Source: Burkholderiales bacterium (lineage in GTDB: Bacteria > Pseudomonadota > Gammaproteobacteria > Burkholderiales > SG8-39). Taken from it: a stretch of DNA of 13,330 nucleotides. Of this stretch, positions 1 through 6,672 are shown in pieces. Each line of letters opens with the position of its first letter. Positions within the stretch are counted from its first letter, which is position 1. Location: the NCBI GenBank assembly GCA_020846575.1, contig JADLDQ010000201.1, positions 1-13,330 of the forward strand. Direction: 5' to 3'. The notes under the pieces were generated by a model that did no database searches, was not told the origin of the DNA, and saw only the letters and a list, made by a program, of their open reading frames with translations. Made by a program: the position numbers and the translations under genes.

Positions 1-2
1 AC

Positions 3-338
3 ACTGGCGGCACCACCACGCTGCACACACTGTGGATGGGCGTGCCGGTCATCGCCATGCAGACCGCGGGCGAGACCGGGCGCACCGGCGGCGGCATCCT
101 CGCCGCAATCGGGGCCGAGGATCTGCTTGCCGAGTCGGAGGACGACTACGTCCAGCGGGCGATCACCCTGGCCGGGGATCCGCAGCGCCTGCGGGCGCTG
201 CGGTCCTCGCTGCGCGGCAGGCTCGCTGCCTCGGAAGTCATGAATGCCGAGGCTGTGACCCGGTCGGTGGAAGGCGCATTTCGGCAGATGTGGAATGAAC
301 AGCTGCGAGCCGGCCGCGACGCGGCCGGCAGCGCCTGA
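3..338 (+). CDS. C-terminal end of a SPINDLY/OGT-type (GT41) protein O-glycosyltransferase (5' end outside window)
   Basis: The reading frame is open from base 3 to the TGA at 336-338, so only about 111 C-terminal residues are present. The first residues read TGGTTTLHTLWMGVPVI, which matches the nucleotide-sugar-binding loop of OGT/SPINDLY enzymes (typically GGTTT-x-LWMGVPV). Then come R-x-GGGILAAIG, a YVQRAITLAGDPQRLRALR stretch and a terminal FRQMW, in the order usual for the end of the GT41 domain. Family members transfer a sugar from a nucleotide donor to Ser/Thr of proteins in the cytoplasm, usually guided by N-terminal TPR repeats that would lie left of this window. In bacteria, copies near acyl-sugar genes often modify flagellin or other surface proteins; that role here is inferred from the neighbouring cassette. 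The gene converges on the Rieske gene, whose open frame runs antisense into it. Confidence 0.85.
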   Translation, partial: TGGTTTLHTLWMGVPVIAMQTAGETGRTGGGILAAIGAEDLLAESEDDYVQRAITLAGDPQRLRALRSSLRGRLAASEVMNAEAVTRSVEGAFRQMWNEQLRAGRDAAGSA

Positions 339-1342
339 GCGCACCGGGCCGTCCCAAGCGCGAAGCCCTTGTCGCGCAGCGACAAGGTATTCCAACGAGC
401 GCACCAGGCCGATCCGGGCGCGACGCTCGTGCGCTCGGCCGCCTCCGCAATGAAGTGCTGCACGTGGAAGCTGTAGCCCATGAACGAGGTCACCGTCAGA
501 TTCGGAAACACCAGCTGGTGCACGTAGTGCTCGAAGCGGAACGGCCATTTGCCCAGCGCCCGCTCGTATCGTGACCAGCGCCTGAGCCACTGCGGATCTG
601 CCTTGTTCACCATCCAGGAATGGCCGGCGCCCTCGGGAAGGTGGTCGACGATGTCGGCGGACCTGGCGCTGAGCTGCCGTATCGCCCCCAGCGTCTCGCG
701 ATGCACCATCGGCACGTGGTAGCCCTCCAGGGCGTTCTCGATCACCACTTTCCAGTTGGCGGCGATCGTGCCGCGGAATGCGTCCATGCGCTCGCCCAGA
801 CCCGCCGACACCGAATGCAGGAAGTCCCAGGCTTCACCCAGAAACTCGCGCAGCGCGCCCCCGCGCCGCTCGGCGCGCACGAAGGCGAATCGGCCGGCGC
901 ATTCCAGGTCCAGCTGCCGCAGGGCGAAGCGCGAGGGCGCGGCGATCACCTGCGGGAAATCCTGCGCCCGCGGTATGGCGCGCGGCACGCCGTCCTCGTC
1001 GTACACCCAGCCGTGATAGGGGCAGACGAGCTTGCGGTTGCCCTGGGGCTCCTCGAAGATACGCGAATGCCGGTGGCTGCAGGTGTTGACGAACGCCTTC
1101 AGCGTGCCGGCGCAGTTGCGCACCACCGCCTCGACTCCGCCCGCGTCGATCAACCGGAAATCCCCCGGCTCGGGCAGCTCGCCCGCGAGGCACGCGAAGG
1201 TCCATTGGCCACGGAAGATGCGCTCGCGCTCGCGCTCGAAGACCTCCGGCAGGTGGTAGTCGCAAGGAAGGACTGCCGCCCGGCGCGCCGGCAGTTCGCC
1301 AGACACCGAACCCGGCTGGAACGAGGAGGATCCGTTCTTCAT
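146..1342 (-). CDS. Rieske [2Fe-2S] ring-hydroxylating oxygenase alpha-subunit-like protein, C-terminus apparently lost
   Basis: Counting from the ATG at 1342, the N-terminal half carries a complete Rieske motif: Cys88-Ser-His90, 16 residues, then Cys107-Pro-Tyr-His110. The catalytic domain has NWKVVIENALEGYH with His209 and His214 as two mononuclear-iron ligands, followed by FPNLTVTSFMGYSFHVQ. Such enzymes use O2 and electrons from a reductase to hydroxylate or demethylate a substrate. Recognisable homology ends near residue 307 (base 424). The remaining 90 or so residues are low-complexity and run antisense into the glycosyltransferase gene. Family members usually have another 60-90 residues containing the aspartate third iron ligand, which is missing here in all three frames. 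It is probably a truncated gene or pseudogene. No clear ribosome binding site precedes the ATG; a TTG at 1351 is an alternative. It follows the acyltransferase gene by 94 bp. Confidence 0.7.
   Translation of the reverse strand: MKNGSSSFQPGSVSGELPARRAAVLPCDYHLPEVFERERERIFRGQWTFACLAGELPEPGDFRLIDAGGVEAVVRNCAGTLKAFVNTCSHRHSRIFEEPQGNRKLVCPYHGWVYDEDGVPRAIPRAQDFPQVIAAPSRFALRQLDLECAGRFAFVRAERRGGALREFLGEAWDFLHSVSAGLGERMDAFRGTIAANWKVVIENALEGYHVPMVHRETLGAIRQLSARSADIVDHLPEGAGHSWMVNKADPQWLRRWSRYERALGKWPFRFEHYVHQLVFPNLTVTSFMGYSFHVQHFIAEAAERTSVAPGSAWCARWNTLSLRDKGFALGTARCAQALPAASRPARSCSFHICRNAPSTDRVTASAFMTSEAASLPRSEDRSARRRCGSPARVIARWT
337..437. repeat. Direct repeat, hairpin and inverted-end structure between convergent genes
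   Basis: Two imperfect direct copies of 27 bp lie at 337-363 and 397-423, exactly 60 bp apart, with 22 of 27 bases identical; both begin GAGCGCACC and end GCGCGA. Between them sits a perfect hairpin: CCTTGTCGC (367-375), a GCA loop, and GCGACAAGG (379-387). In addition CGAGCGCAC (396-404) is inverted perfectly as GTGCGCTCG (429-437), and the 8-mer GAGCGCAC at 337-344 is inverted at 429-436. The structure begins inside the glycosyltransferase stop codon and runs over the point where Rieske homology ends. It could be a bidirectional terminator region, although it lacks a T-tract, or the scar of a small repeat insertion or deletion. Its nature is unproven. Confidence 0.55.
367..387. terminator. 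Possible terminator hairpin between the glycosyltransferase and Rieske genes
   Basis: A 9-bp perfect stem with a 3-base loop lies 28 bases after the glycosyltransferase stop codon. The place between convergent genes suits a transcription terminator. There is no run of T on either side, so it is not a classic intrinsic terminator. It also forms the centre of the larger repeat structure at 337-437. Confidence 0.35.
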
Positions 1343-1436
1343 CGCCGGCAAGGGGCTCGACGCTTCGACGACTCGCCGCCGCCTGCTGCGACTTCGCCTG
1401 CCATCGGGTCCCGGCGGCGTCCTATCCCGCGCACCG

Positions 1437-2138
1437 CTACTTCCAGGTGAATTTCCTGCCGGGATTTCCGAACACGGTCACGCCCGGCGCGACGCGGCCG
1501 AGCACCACGCTGCCTGCTCCGATGACGGCTCCATCCCCGATCTGCACGTCGGGGGTGAGGACCGCCCCGGCGTGAACCTTCACGCCCTGGCCGATCCGCG
1601 CTCGGCCCGCGATCAGGCAGTGCCCGTCGATCTCGCACCAGTCGCCGATCACCACGTCGTGCGCGATCCCCGTATAGCTGTTGATGGTGACGAACTCGCC
1701 GATGCTCGCGTCGGGCGAGATCGCGGCGAAAGGTCCTACGATGCTGCCCCGGCCCAGCCGCACGAAGATCGACACCTCGGCGCGCGGATGCACCAGGCGC
1801 ATGAACTCCCCGCCCTTGTCGAGAATCGGGCCAGCGTACTTCCTGCGCTCCTGCGGGTCCCCCAGCGCGCACAGGAAGACGTCGTCCTTGCCAGGCACGT
1901 ATTGCTGCGGATCACCGACGATCGCCAGGCTGCGCTGCAGGCGGACCTGGATCTCGGGCGCGTGCGGGACGGCGCCCGGCAAGGTGCGGGCGTCGGTCGG
2001 GAAGCCCTCCAGCGCGGAGGTCCGGCTGTCGAGGAAACCCTTGAAGCGCCAGTCGATGTCGTTGCGGGAATGATCGAGCACCCAGGTGAGAACCTCGCGC
2101 CCGAATCCGCCCGCGCCGATGATGAGAAGGTCTTTCAT
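1437..2138 (-). CDS. PglD/NeuD-family sugar O/N-acyltransferase (left-handed beta-helix)
   Basis: This 233-residue protein starts MKDLLIIGAGGFGREV, the Rossmann-like nucleotide-sugar-binding N-terminus of PglD/NeuD proteins. From about residue 117 it becomes a hexapeptide-repeat left-handed beta-helix, ending in VTVFGNPGRKF. His160, in GIAHDVVIG, sits where the family places its catalytic base. These enzymes transfer an acyl group, usually acetyl from acetyl-CoA, to an amino or hydroxyl group of a nucleotide sugar in the cytoplasm. A longer open frame continues upstream, but that part overlaps the reductase gene and has no homology, so I take the ATG at 2138. A weak AAAGGCGG precedes it. It lies 38 bp after the reductase, within the ACP-KAS-reductase set. 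That suggests it uses the hydroxyacyl group made there instead of plain acetyl; this is inference. Confidence 0.85.
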   Translation of the reverse strand: MKDLLIIGAGGFGREVLTWVLDHSRNDIDWRFKGFLDSRTSALEGFPTDARTLPGAVPHAPEIQVRLQRSLAIVGDPQQYVPGKDDVFLCALGDPQERRKYAGPILDKGGEFMRLVHPRAEVSIFVRLGRGSIVGPFAAISPDASIGEFVTINSYTGIAHDVVIGDWCEIDGHCLIAGRARIGQGVKVHAGAVLTPDVQIGDGAVIGAGSVVLGRVAPGVTVFGNPGRKFTWK

Positions 2139-2176
2139 GGAACCCGCCTTTCTGCCGCCGGTGCGCTCCGCCCCTT

Positions 2177-2920
2177 TCAGCTGATGGTCAGCCCGCCGTC
2201 CATGACGAGCGTGGCGCCGGTGATCCAGCGGCTCGCGCCCGAGAGGAAGAACACGGCGGCGTTGGCGACGTCCTCGGCCTTGCCGAAGCCCAGGGGATAG
2301 TCGGCCTTCGTGGTTTCGATCGACATCACCATCTTCTCGGTCGCCTCGAGCAGGGGCGATTCGACCAGCGCCGGGGCGAGGCAGTTCACCCGGATACGCC
2401 GCTTCACCACCTCCATCGCGAGGCAGCGCATGGTCGCGATCAGCGCCGCCTTGCTGCCCGAATAGACGCCCACGCCGGCCACCCCGATGAACGCTGCGAT
2501 CGAGGACAGGAACAGGATCGAGCCGTCCGGCGCGACCTGGTTCCTGGCCAGCAGCTGCTGGGTGAGCAGCACCGGCGCCTCGTAGTTGATCTTCCACACC
2601 TCCGAGAGGTGCTCGCGGGTCGCCATCCGGATGGGGGCGAGCCGCGAGATGCCGGCGCTGTGCACCAGGCCGTTGATCACCCCGGCTTCGCGCGCCAGGC
2701 GCTGCAGCGCCTGGCCATCGAGCAGGTCCGCCTCGATCGCCCGGTGCCCCTCCCCGGGCAGGTTCGCCAGCGTGTCGGCGAGCCGCGACGCGTCGCGCCC
2801 GGAAACGAGCAGCTTCGCGCCCATGCCGGCGCAGTCGATCGCGATGCGCCGTCCCAGCCCCGAGGAGGCCCCGGTCACCAGCACCGTGCGCCCGTCCAGC
2901 CGGAACGCCTCGACGCTCAC
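2177..2920 (-). CDS. SDR-family oxidoreductase, 3-oxoacyl-ACP reductase-like (FabG type)
   Basis: A 247-residue classical short-chain dehydrogenase/reductase. TGASSGLG at residues 16-23 is the NAD(P)-binding loop, HSAG at 87-90 replaces the usual NNAG, Asn112 is the structural/catalytic Asn, Ser139 or Ser140 precedes the loop, and Tyr153-x3-Lys157 (YSGSK) is the catalytic pair. The C-terminus, with FFLSGASRWITGATLVMDGG, is typical of FabG-like reductases. Start is GTG at 2920, with GCGAGG about eight bases upstream. It lies 67 bp after the ketoacyl synthase and 38 bp before the acyltransferase, in one direction. The likely role is NAD(P)H reduction of the 3-oxoacyl chain on the neighbouring ACP to a 3-hydroxyacyl chain. 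The alternative is oxidation or reduction of a sugar keto group, which sequence alone cannot exclude. Confidence 0.88.
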   Translation of the reverse strand: MSVEAFRLDGRTVLVTGASSGLGRRIAIDCAGMGAKLLVSGRDASRLADTLANLPGEGHRAIEADLLDGQALQRLAREAGVINGLVHSAGISRLAPIRMATREHLSEVWKINYEAPVLLTQQLLARNQVAPDGSILFLSSIAAFIGVAGVGVYSGSKAALIATMRCLAMEVVKRRIRVNCLAPALVESPLLEATEKMVMSIETTKADYPLGFGKAEDVANAAVFFLSGASRWITGATLVMDGGLTIS

Positions 2921-2987
2921 CGGGTCGCCTCGCCGGATCGCGCCGCGGGTATGCAGGAGCGCCGGGGCTCGGATCGGGCCGCAGCGT

Positions 2988-4040
2988 TCACGCTTCGATC
3001 AGGGGCGAGAGCACGGGCCGATCGAGATCGACGATGCACGAGGCCCACGACAATCCCACCCCGAATCCGCTCATCAGCAGGCGCCTGGGGCCCGAGAGCA
3101 GCGCCTCGCGCAGCCGCACCGTCACCGTCACCGGGACCGAGGCGGAGCTGGTATTGCCGAAGTCGTGCAGCGAGGCCGGCACCTTCTCCGCGGGCAACGC
3201 GAGCTTCCTGCGGATGGTCTCGTTGATCATCCGGTTCGCCTGGTGGAACACGAAGTAGTCGACCTGGTCCCTGGAGCAGGCCGCGAACGCGAGCAGCGCC
3301 TCGACCGCGGGCGGCACTTCGCGAATGGAGAAGTTCAGGATGGCCGGGCCGTCGAGGATGACGTCGGTGCCCTTGCGGGGAATGCCGTCCTTGCCTGGGA
3401 GGCGCTCGAGGTGCTCTGGCCGCAGCGGAACGCGCTGCCCCCCGGCGGGAATGATGATCGCCTCGTAGCCGCTGCCGTCGCTGCCGAAGTCGAAGTACAT
3501 CCTCGGGGCGGATTCGTCGTGCGCGAGCGCGGTCACCGTGGCCGCATCGCCGAACAGGGACAGCAGGCCGTTGTCGAGCGACTCGGGGTTGGAGGACTTG
3601 TCGCCCACCACCACCAGGCCGCGCCGTATGCAGCCGGCCGAGAGCATGCTCCCCAGAACGTACAGCCCGTAGGGATAGCCCGAGCACCCGAGGTTGATGT
3701 CGAAGGCGAGCGTCGTGTGCGCAAGCCCGAGCCGATCCTGGAGGATGATGGCGGTGGCCGGGATCACGTAGTCCGGCGACTGGGTGACCACGATCAGGGC
3801 GTCGATGTCGCCCTTCGCCCAGCCGAGCCCCGCGATCAGCTCGTTGGCTGCCCGCTCCGCCAGGTCCGAAAACGCCTGGCCCGTCTCGCAGACGCGCCGG
3901 GTCTGGATGCCGATGTTGCGCACCAGGCGCTCGCGCTCGAGCCGTTTCTCCGGCGCACAGTCCAGATTGGAGACCGCCCGGCGCGGCACGCAGCTCGCCA
4001 GGCCTGCGAAGCGGATGTTCGCGAGGAGCGCCTGCGCCAT
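2988..4040 (-). CDS. 3-oxoacyl-ACP synthase III-like ketosynthase
   Basis: This 350-residue thiolase-fold protein carries the KAS III triad: Cys119 in INLGCSGY, His266 in FVFHQANRM and Asn296 in FGNTSSAS, with the closing GFGVGLSWAS glycine-rich loop. KAS III enzymes condense an acyl-CoA starter with malonyl-ACP. I take the ATG at 4040, where MAQALLANIRFAGL aligns with family N-termini; an upstream in-frame start would overlap the ACP gene. The ACP stop (TGA, 4044-4042) and this ATG are one base apart, so translation is probably coupled. The adjoining private ACP and reductase, and the absence of other fatty acid synthesis genes, suggest a dedicated short-acyl pathway and not housekeeping FabH. 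Similar KAS III proteins occur in flagellin glycan and lipopolysaccharide gene islands. Confidence 0.9.
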   Translation of the reverse strand: MAQALLANIRFAGLASCVPRRAVSNLDCAPEKRLERERLVRNIGIQTRRVCETGQAFSDLAERAANELIAGLGWAKGDIDALIVVTQSPDYVIPATAIILQDRLGLAHTTLAFDINLGCSGYPYGLYVLGSMLSAGCIRRGLVVVGDKSSNPESLDNGLLSLFGDAATVTALAHDESAPRMYFDFGSDGSGYEAIIIPAGGQRVPLRPEHLERLPGKDGIPRKGTDVILDGPAILNFSIREVPPAVEALLAFAACSRDQVDYFVFHQANRMINETIRRKLALPAEKVPASLHDFGNTSSASVPVTVTVRLREALLSGPRRLLMSGFGVGLSWASCIVDLDRPVLSPLIEA

Positions 4041-4041
4041 G

Positions 4042-4278
4042 TCAGGCTTTCCTCGCCGCGACCAGCGCGAACACATCGCCCAGGCTATTGCAGCCCTTCA
4101 GATCGCTGCCCGTGATGGTGACACCGTACTCCATGTCGCACATCACGATCACGCCCAGCGCCGCCAGCGAATCCCACTCCGGCAGCTCGACGAGCACGCT
4201 CTGGGCTCGCAGCTCGACGGGGTCCTGGAAGTCGACGGCGGTGGTGAAGTTGGCGATGAAATCGGCGATGGTGTCCAT
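4042..4278 (-). CDS. Acyl carrier protein (dedicated, non-housekeeping)
   Basis: A small 78-residue acidic protein. The phosphopantetheine attachment motif is WDSLAAL, with Ser37 after Asp36, in place of the DSL of fatty-acid ACPs. The surrounding helices (IADFIANF at the start, SLGDVFALV near the end) fit the four-helix ACP fold. A phosphopantetheinyl transferase must load it. I choose the ATG at 4278 because the residues before it (up to 4377) are not ACP-like; CAGGGG lies about ten bases upstream. It is the first gene of the cassette and ends one base before the ketoacyl synthase ATG. It probably carries the chain extended by that enzyme and reduced by the SDR gene. The sequence differs from housekeeping AcpP, which usually has GADSLD. 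Confidence 0.87.
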   Translation of the reverse strand: MDTIADFIANFTTAVDFQDPVELRAQSVLVELPEWDSLAALGVIVMCDMEYGVTITGSDLKGCNSLGDVFALVAARKA

Positions 4279-4372
4279 GCAGCGGGAATCCCCTGCCCGG
4301 TCCGGGGCGCCGCGGGCACCGGCGCCGTCCGTCCTCCCCCCGAGCGTTTGAAGCCTGTTGTTGTATGCGGCG

Positions 4373-4378
4373 ATCATA
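4373..4378 (-). promoter_or_regulatory. Possible -10 element for the acyl-sugar cassette
   Basis: TATGAT on the minus strand lies about 95 bases before the ACP start codon, in the 135-bp gap (4279-4413) that separates the cassette from the rluB stop. No convincing -35 hexamer is found 16-18 bases upstream, so this is a weak call. The gap otherwise holds GC-rich sequence with no gene. Confidence 0.3.
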
Positions 4379-4395
4379 CCATCGTGCCGCCCGGC

Positions 4396-4412
4396 GCCGC
4401 CCCGGTGGCGGC
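4396..4412 (-). terminator. Weak hairpin just after the rluB stop codon
   Basis: GCCGCC (4396-4401) and GGCGGC (4407-4412) form a 6-bp GC stem with a 5-base loop, immediately past the TGA at 4416-4414. There is no following T-tract, so it may only slow or partly end transcription from the upstream operon. Confidence 0.25.
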
Positions 4413-4413
4413 A

Positions 4414-5274
4414 TCACCGTGTCTTCGCTGGCGCCTCGTGAGCCTCGCGCTCGATGCGCGCGAGGAGCGTTCTCAGCTCGCGCGGGTCCAGCTCGCGGTG
4501 TTGCCCGTGCCTGAGGCTGCGCGGCAGGCGGATGCCGCCGAATGCGGTACGGATCAGACGGCTGACTGTAAGACCCACGCTCTCCAGCATGCGGCGCACC
4601 TCGCGGTTGCGCCCCTCCCTCAGGGCGACCCGGTACCAGTGATTGGAACCGCTGCCGCCGGCGTCCTCCACCGACTCGAACCGCGCCAGACCGTCGGTGA
4701 GCATCACCCCGCGGCGCAGCCGTTCCATCTGCGCCTCGCCGAGAGCGCCTCGCACCCGCACCGCGTACTCGCGCAGCGCCCCGTGCACCGGGTGCATCAG
4801 GCGGTTGGCCAGCTCGCCCGACGTGGTGAACAGCAGCAGCCCCGAGGTGTTGTAGTCCAGCCGTCCGATCGCAATCCAGCGCGCCGCGCGCAAGCGTGGC
4901 AGGCGCTCGAACACGGTGTCCCGGCGCTGCGGATCGTCCCTGGAGACGATCTCTCCCGCGGGCTTGTGATACAGCAGCAACCGCGGCGCGCCGGCGGCGC
5001 CGAACCGCACCGGCCGCTGGTCCACGAGGATGCGCTGCGTTCCGGTGGTGCGCTCGCCCAGGCGCGCCGCGCGCCCATCGATCGTGACCCGGCCTTCCTC
5101 GATCAGGGTCTCGATTCGACGCCGCGAGCCGATCCCGGCGCCGGCAAGCGCCTTTTGCAGGCGCTCGCCGGCCGCGGACTCAGGCAGCGGGCGCGGCGCG
5201 CGGCCGGTCGGCCGCGCCCGGGTCTTCGCCCGGATCGGCCCACGGTGCTTGCGGCGGGGCGGTGTTTTTTTCAT
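4414..5274 (-). CDS. rluB: 23S rRNA pseudouridine synthase, RluB type (RsuA/RluB/E/F family)
   Basis: A 286-residue protein with a basic N-terminal tail (1-34), an S4 RNA-binding domain (about 36-82, beginning GERLQKALAGAGIGSRR) and the pseudouridine synthase domain. The catalytic Asp140 lies in GRLDYNTSGLLLFT, the signature of the RsuA family; REGRNREVRRML and RLIRTAFGGIRL follow in the usual order. E. coli RluB makes pseudouridine at position 2605 of 23S rRNA. The length is close to E. coli RluB (about 290). I choose the ATG at 5274 (MKKTPPRR), although this makes the gene overlap the end of scpB by 95 bp; no later ATG precedes the S4 domain. A run of seven A bases follows the start. It is the last gene of the leftward housekeeping run. 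Confidence 0.9.
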   Translation of the reverse strand: MKKTPPRRKHRGPIRAKTRARPTGRAPRPLPESAAGERLQKALAGAGIGSRRRIETLIEEGRVTIDGRAARLGERTTGTQRILVDQRPVRFGAAGAPRLLLYHKPAGEIVSRDDPQRRDTVFERLPRLRAARWIAIGRLDYNTSGLLLFTTSGELANRLMHPVHGALREYAVRVRGALGEAQMERLRRGVMLTDGLARFESVEDAGGSGSNHWYRVALREGRNREVRRMLESVGLTVSRLIRTAFGGIRLPRSLRHGQHRELDPRELRTLLARIEREAHEAPAKTR

Positions 5275-5818
5275 GCTCGATGGCCGCCAGATCGACCGTC
5301 CTGGCGATCTCCTCCAGCGGCGGCAGTTCCTGCAGCGAGCGCAGCCCGAGGTCGTCCAGAAACGCGCGCGTGGTGCCGTAGAGGGCCGGTCGTCCGGGTA
5401 CCTCGCGGTGTCCCACCACGTCGATCCAGCCGCGCGACTCCAGGGTCTTGACGATGTGAGTGGACACCGCCACACCGCGGATGTCTTCGATATCCCCGCG
5501 CGTCACCGGCTGGCGGTAGGCGATGATCGCCAGCGTCTCGAGCACGGCGCGCGAATAGCGCGGGCGCCGCTCCTGCGAGAGCCGCTCGACGTAGCGCTGG
5601 TAATGGGCCCGAGTCTGGAAGCGCCAGCCCGAGGCGACGGCCACCAGCTCGACACCCCTGTCCTTCCAGTCCTCGCGGATCTCCTCCAGCAGCTTGCGCA
5701 CCGTATCCGGGCTGATGTCCTCCTCGAACATCCGCCGCAATTCGGCGACGGACAGCGGCGCCTGGGTCGCGAGCAGCGCCGTCTCCAGGACGGTCTTCAC
5801 TTCATTCGGACTGTGCAT
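5180..5818 (-). CDS. scpB: Segregation and condensation protein B
   Basis: A 212-residue protein with the two winged-helix domains of ScpB: an N-terminal part (VLETALLATQAPLSVAELRRMF) and the highly conserved AVLETLAIIAYRQPVTRGDIEDIRGV block near residues 92-117, followed by GRPALYGTT and FLDDLGLRSLQELP. ScpB dimers bind ScpA and the SMC ATPase to form the bacterial condensin that compacts and separates chromosomes. Residues after about 185 form a Pro/Ala/Asp-rich tail that is encoded in the same DNA as the rluB start. The ATG at 5818 lies inside the end of scpA (17-bp overlap), which indicates translational coupling. Confidence 0.94.
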   Translation of the reverse strand: MHSPNEVKTVLETALLATQAPLSVAELRRMFEEDISPDTVRKLLEEIREDWKDRGVELVAVASGWRFQTRAHYQRYVERLSQERRPRYSRAVLETLAIIAYRQPVTRGDIEDIRGVAVSTHIVKTLESRGWIDVVGHREVPGRPALYGTTRAFLDDLGLRSLQELPPLEEIARTVDLAAIEHEKNTAPPQAPWADPGEDPGAADRPRAAPAA

Positions 5819-6635
5819 GGGACAAGCGGACGTATATCGGCGCGAACGCCTCGGATTGCGTGACTTCGATCAGGCTCTCGCGAACCAGTTCCAGAACGGC
5901 AAGGAAGTTGACCACCAGCATGGCGATGCCGCGGGCGCGGTCAAACAGCGCGGTGAACTCGACGAACGCGCCGGCGGCGAGCCGGCGCAGGATCTCGCTC
6001 ATGTGCTCGCGCACCGACAGTTCTTCCCTGCTGACGCGGTGATGCTGGTTGAGACGCGCGCGTGTCAGAATCGACCGCCAGGCGCCCTCGAGATCGGCGG
6101 CCGCGACCTGCGGCAGCACCCTCGCGAGAGCCGCCGGCAGATGCACCTCGACCACGAAGAAGTCCCTGTCCACGTGGGGCAGGCAGTCCAGCTTGTGCGC
6201 GGCGAGCGTCATCCGCTCGTACTCGAGGAGCCTTCGCACCAGCTCGGCGCGGGGATCCTCCTCCTCGCGGTCGGCCGCCCTCGGCCTGGGCAGCAGCATC
6301 CGCGACTTGATCTCCATCAGCATGGCGGCCATGAGCAGGTAGTCGGCCGCGAGCTCCAGGTTGCGGCTGCGCATCGCCTCTACGTACTCCATGTACTGCG
6401 CGGTGAGCCGCGCCATCGGGATGTCGAGGATGTCGATATTGGCCTTGCGGATGAGGTAGAGCAGCAGGTCGAGCGGCCCCTCGAAGGTCTCGAAGAAGAC
6501 CTCCAGCGCGTCCGGCGGGATGTACAGGTCGGCCGGGAGCTCGTGCACCGGAACCCCGCGCACCACGGCGATCGGCTCGCCGCTCGGGCGCAGCGGCGTC
6601 GCCATCTCGGCCTGCGCCGGCTGGGCGCCGCTCAC
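5802..6635 (-). CDS. scpA: Segregation and condensation protein A
   Basis: A 277-residue ScpA (kleisin). The N-terminal SMC-binding region contains FFETFEGPLDLLLYLIRKANIDILDIPMARLT at about residues 47-78, the family's most conserved segment; LELAADYLLMAAMLMEIKSRMLLP follows, and the C-terminal winged helix ends with FLAVLELVRESLIEVTQSEAFAPI. It bridges the SMC heads together with ScpB. The start is GTG at 6635, supported by GGGAGG six bases upstream; an ATG at 6605 is less likely. It lies 37 bp after trpS and overlaps scpB by 17 bp. Presence of ScpAB instead of MukBEF argues against an enterobacterial host. Confidence 0.94.
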   Translation of the reverse strand: MSGAQPAQAEMATPLRPSGEPIAVVRGVPVHELPADLYIPPDALEVFFETFEGPLDLLLYLIRKANIDILDIPMARLTAQYMEYVEAMRSRNLELAADYLLMAAMLMEIKSRMLLPRPRAADREEEDPRAELVRRLLEYERMTLAAHKLDCLPHVDRDFFVVEVHLPAALARVLPQVAAADLEGAWRSILTRARLNQHHRVSREELSVREHMSEILRRLAAGAFVEFTALFDRARGIAMLVVNFLAVLELVRESLIEVTQSEAFAPIYVRLSHAQSE

Positions 6636-6672
6636 GCCCTGCCTCCCGGTGCCTGGGCGGCCCGGCGCGTCT

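Noticed and set aside
620..1450. Plus-strand open frame antisense to the Rieske gene
   Set aside because: The minus strand carries a complete Rieske motif and iron-binding histidines; the plus-strand product is low complexity.
2586..5451. Two long plus-strand open frames antisense to the acyl cassette and rluB
   Set aside because: Both lack family motifs, and the minus-strand genes have conserved active sites throughout the same DNA.
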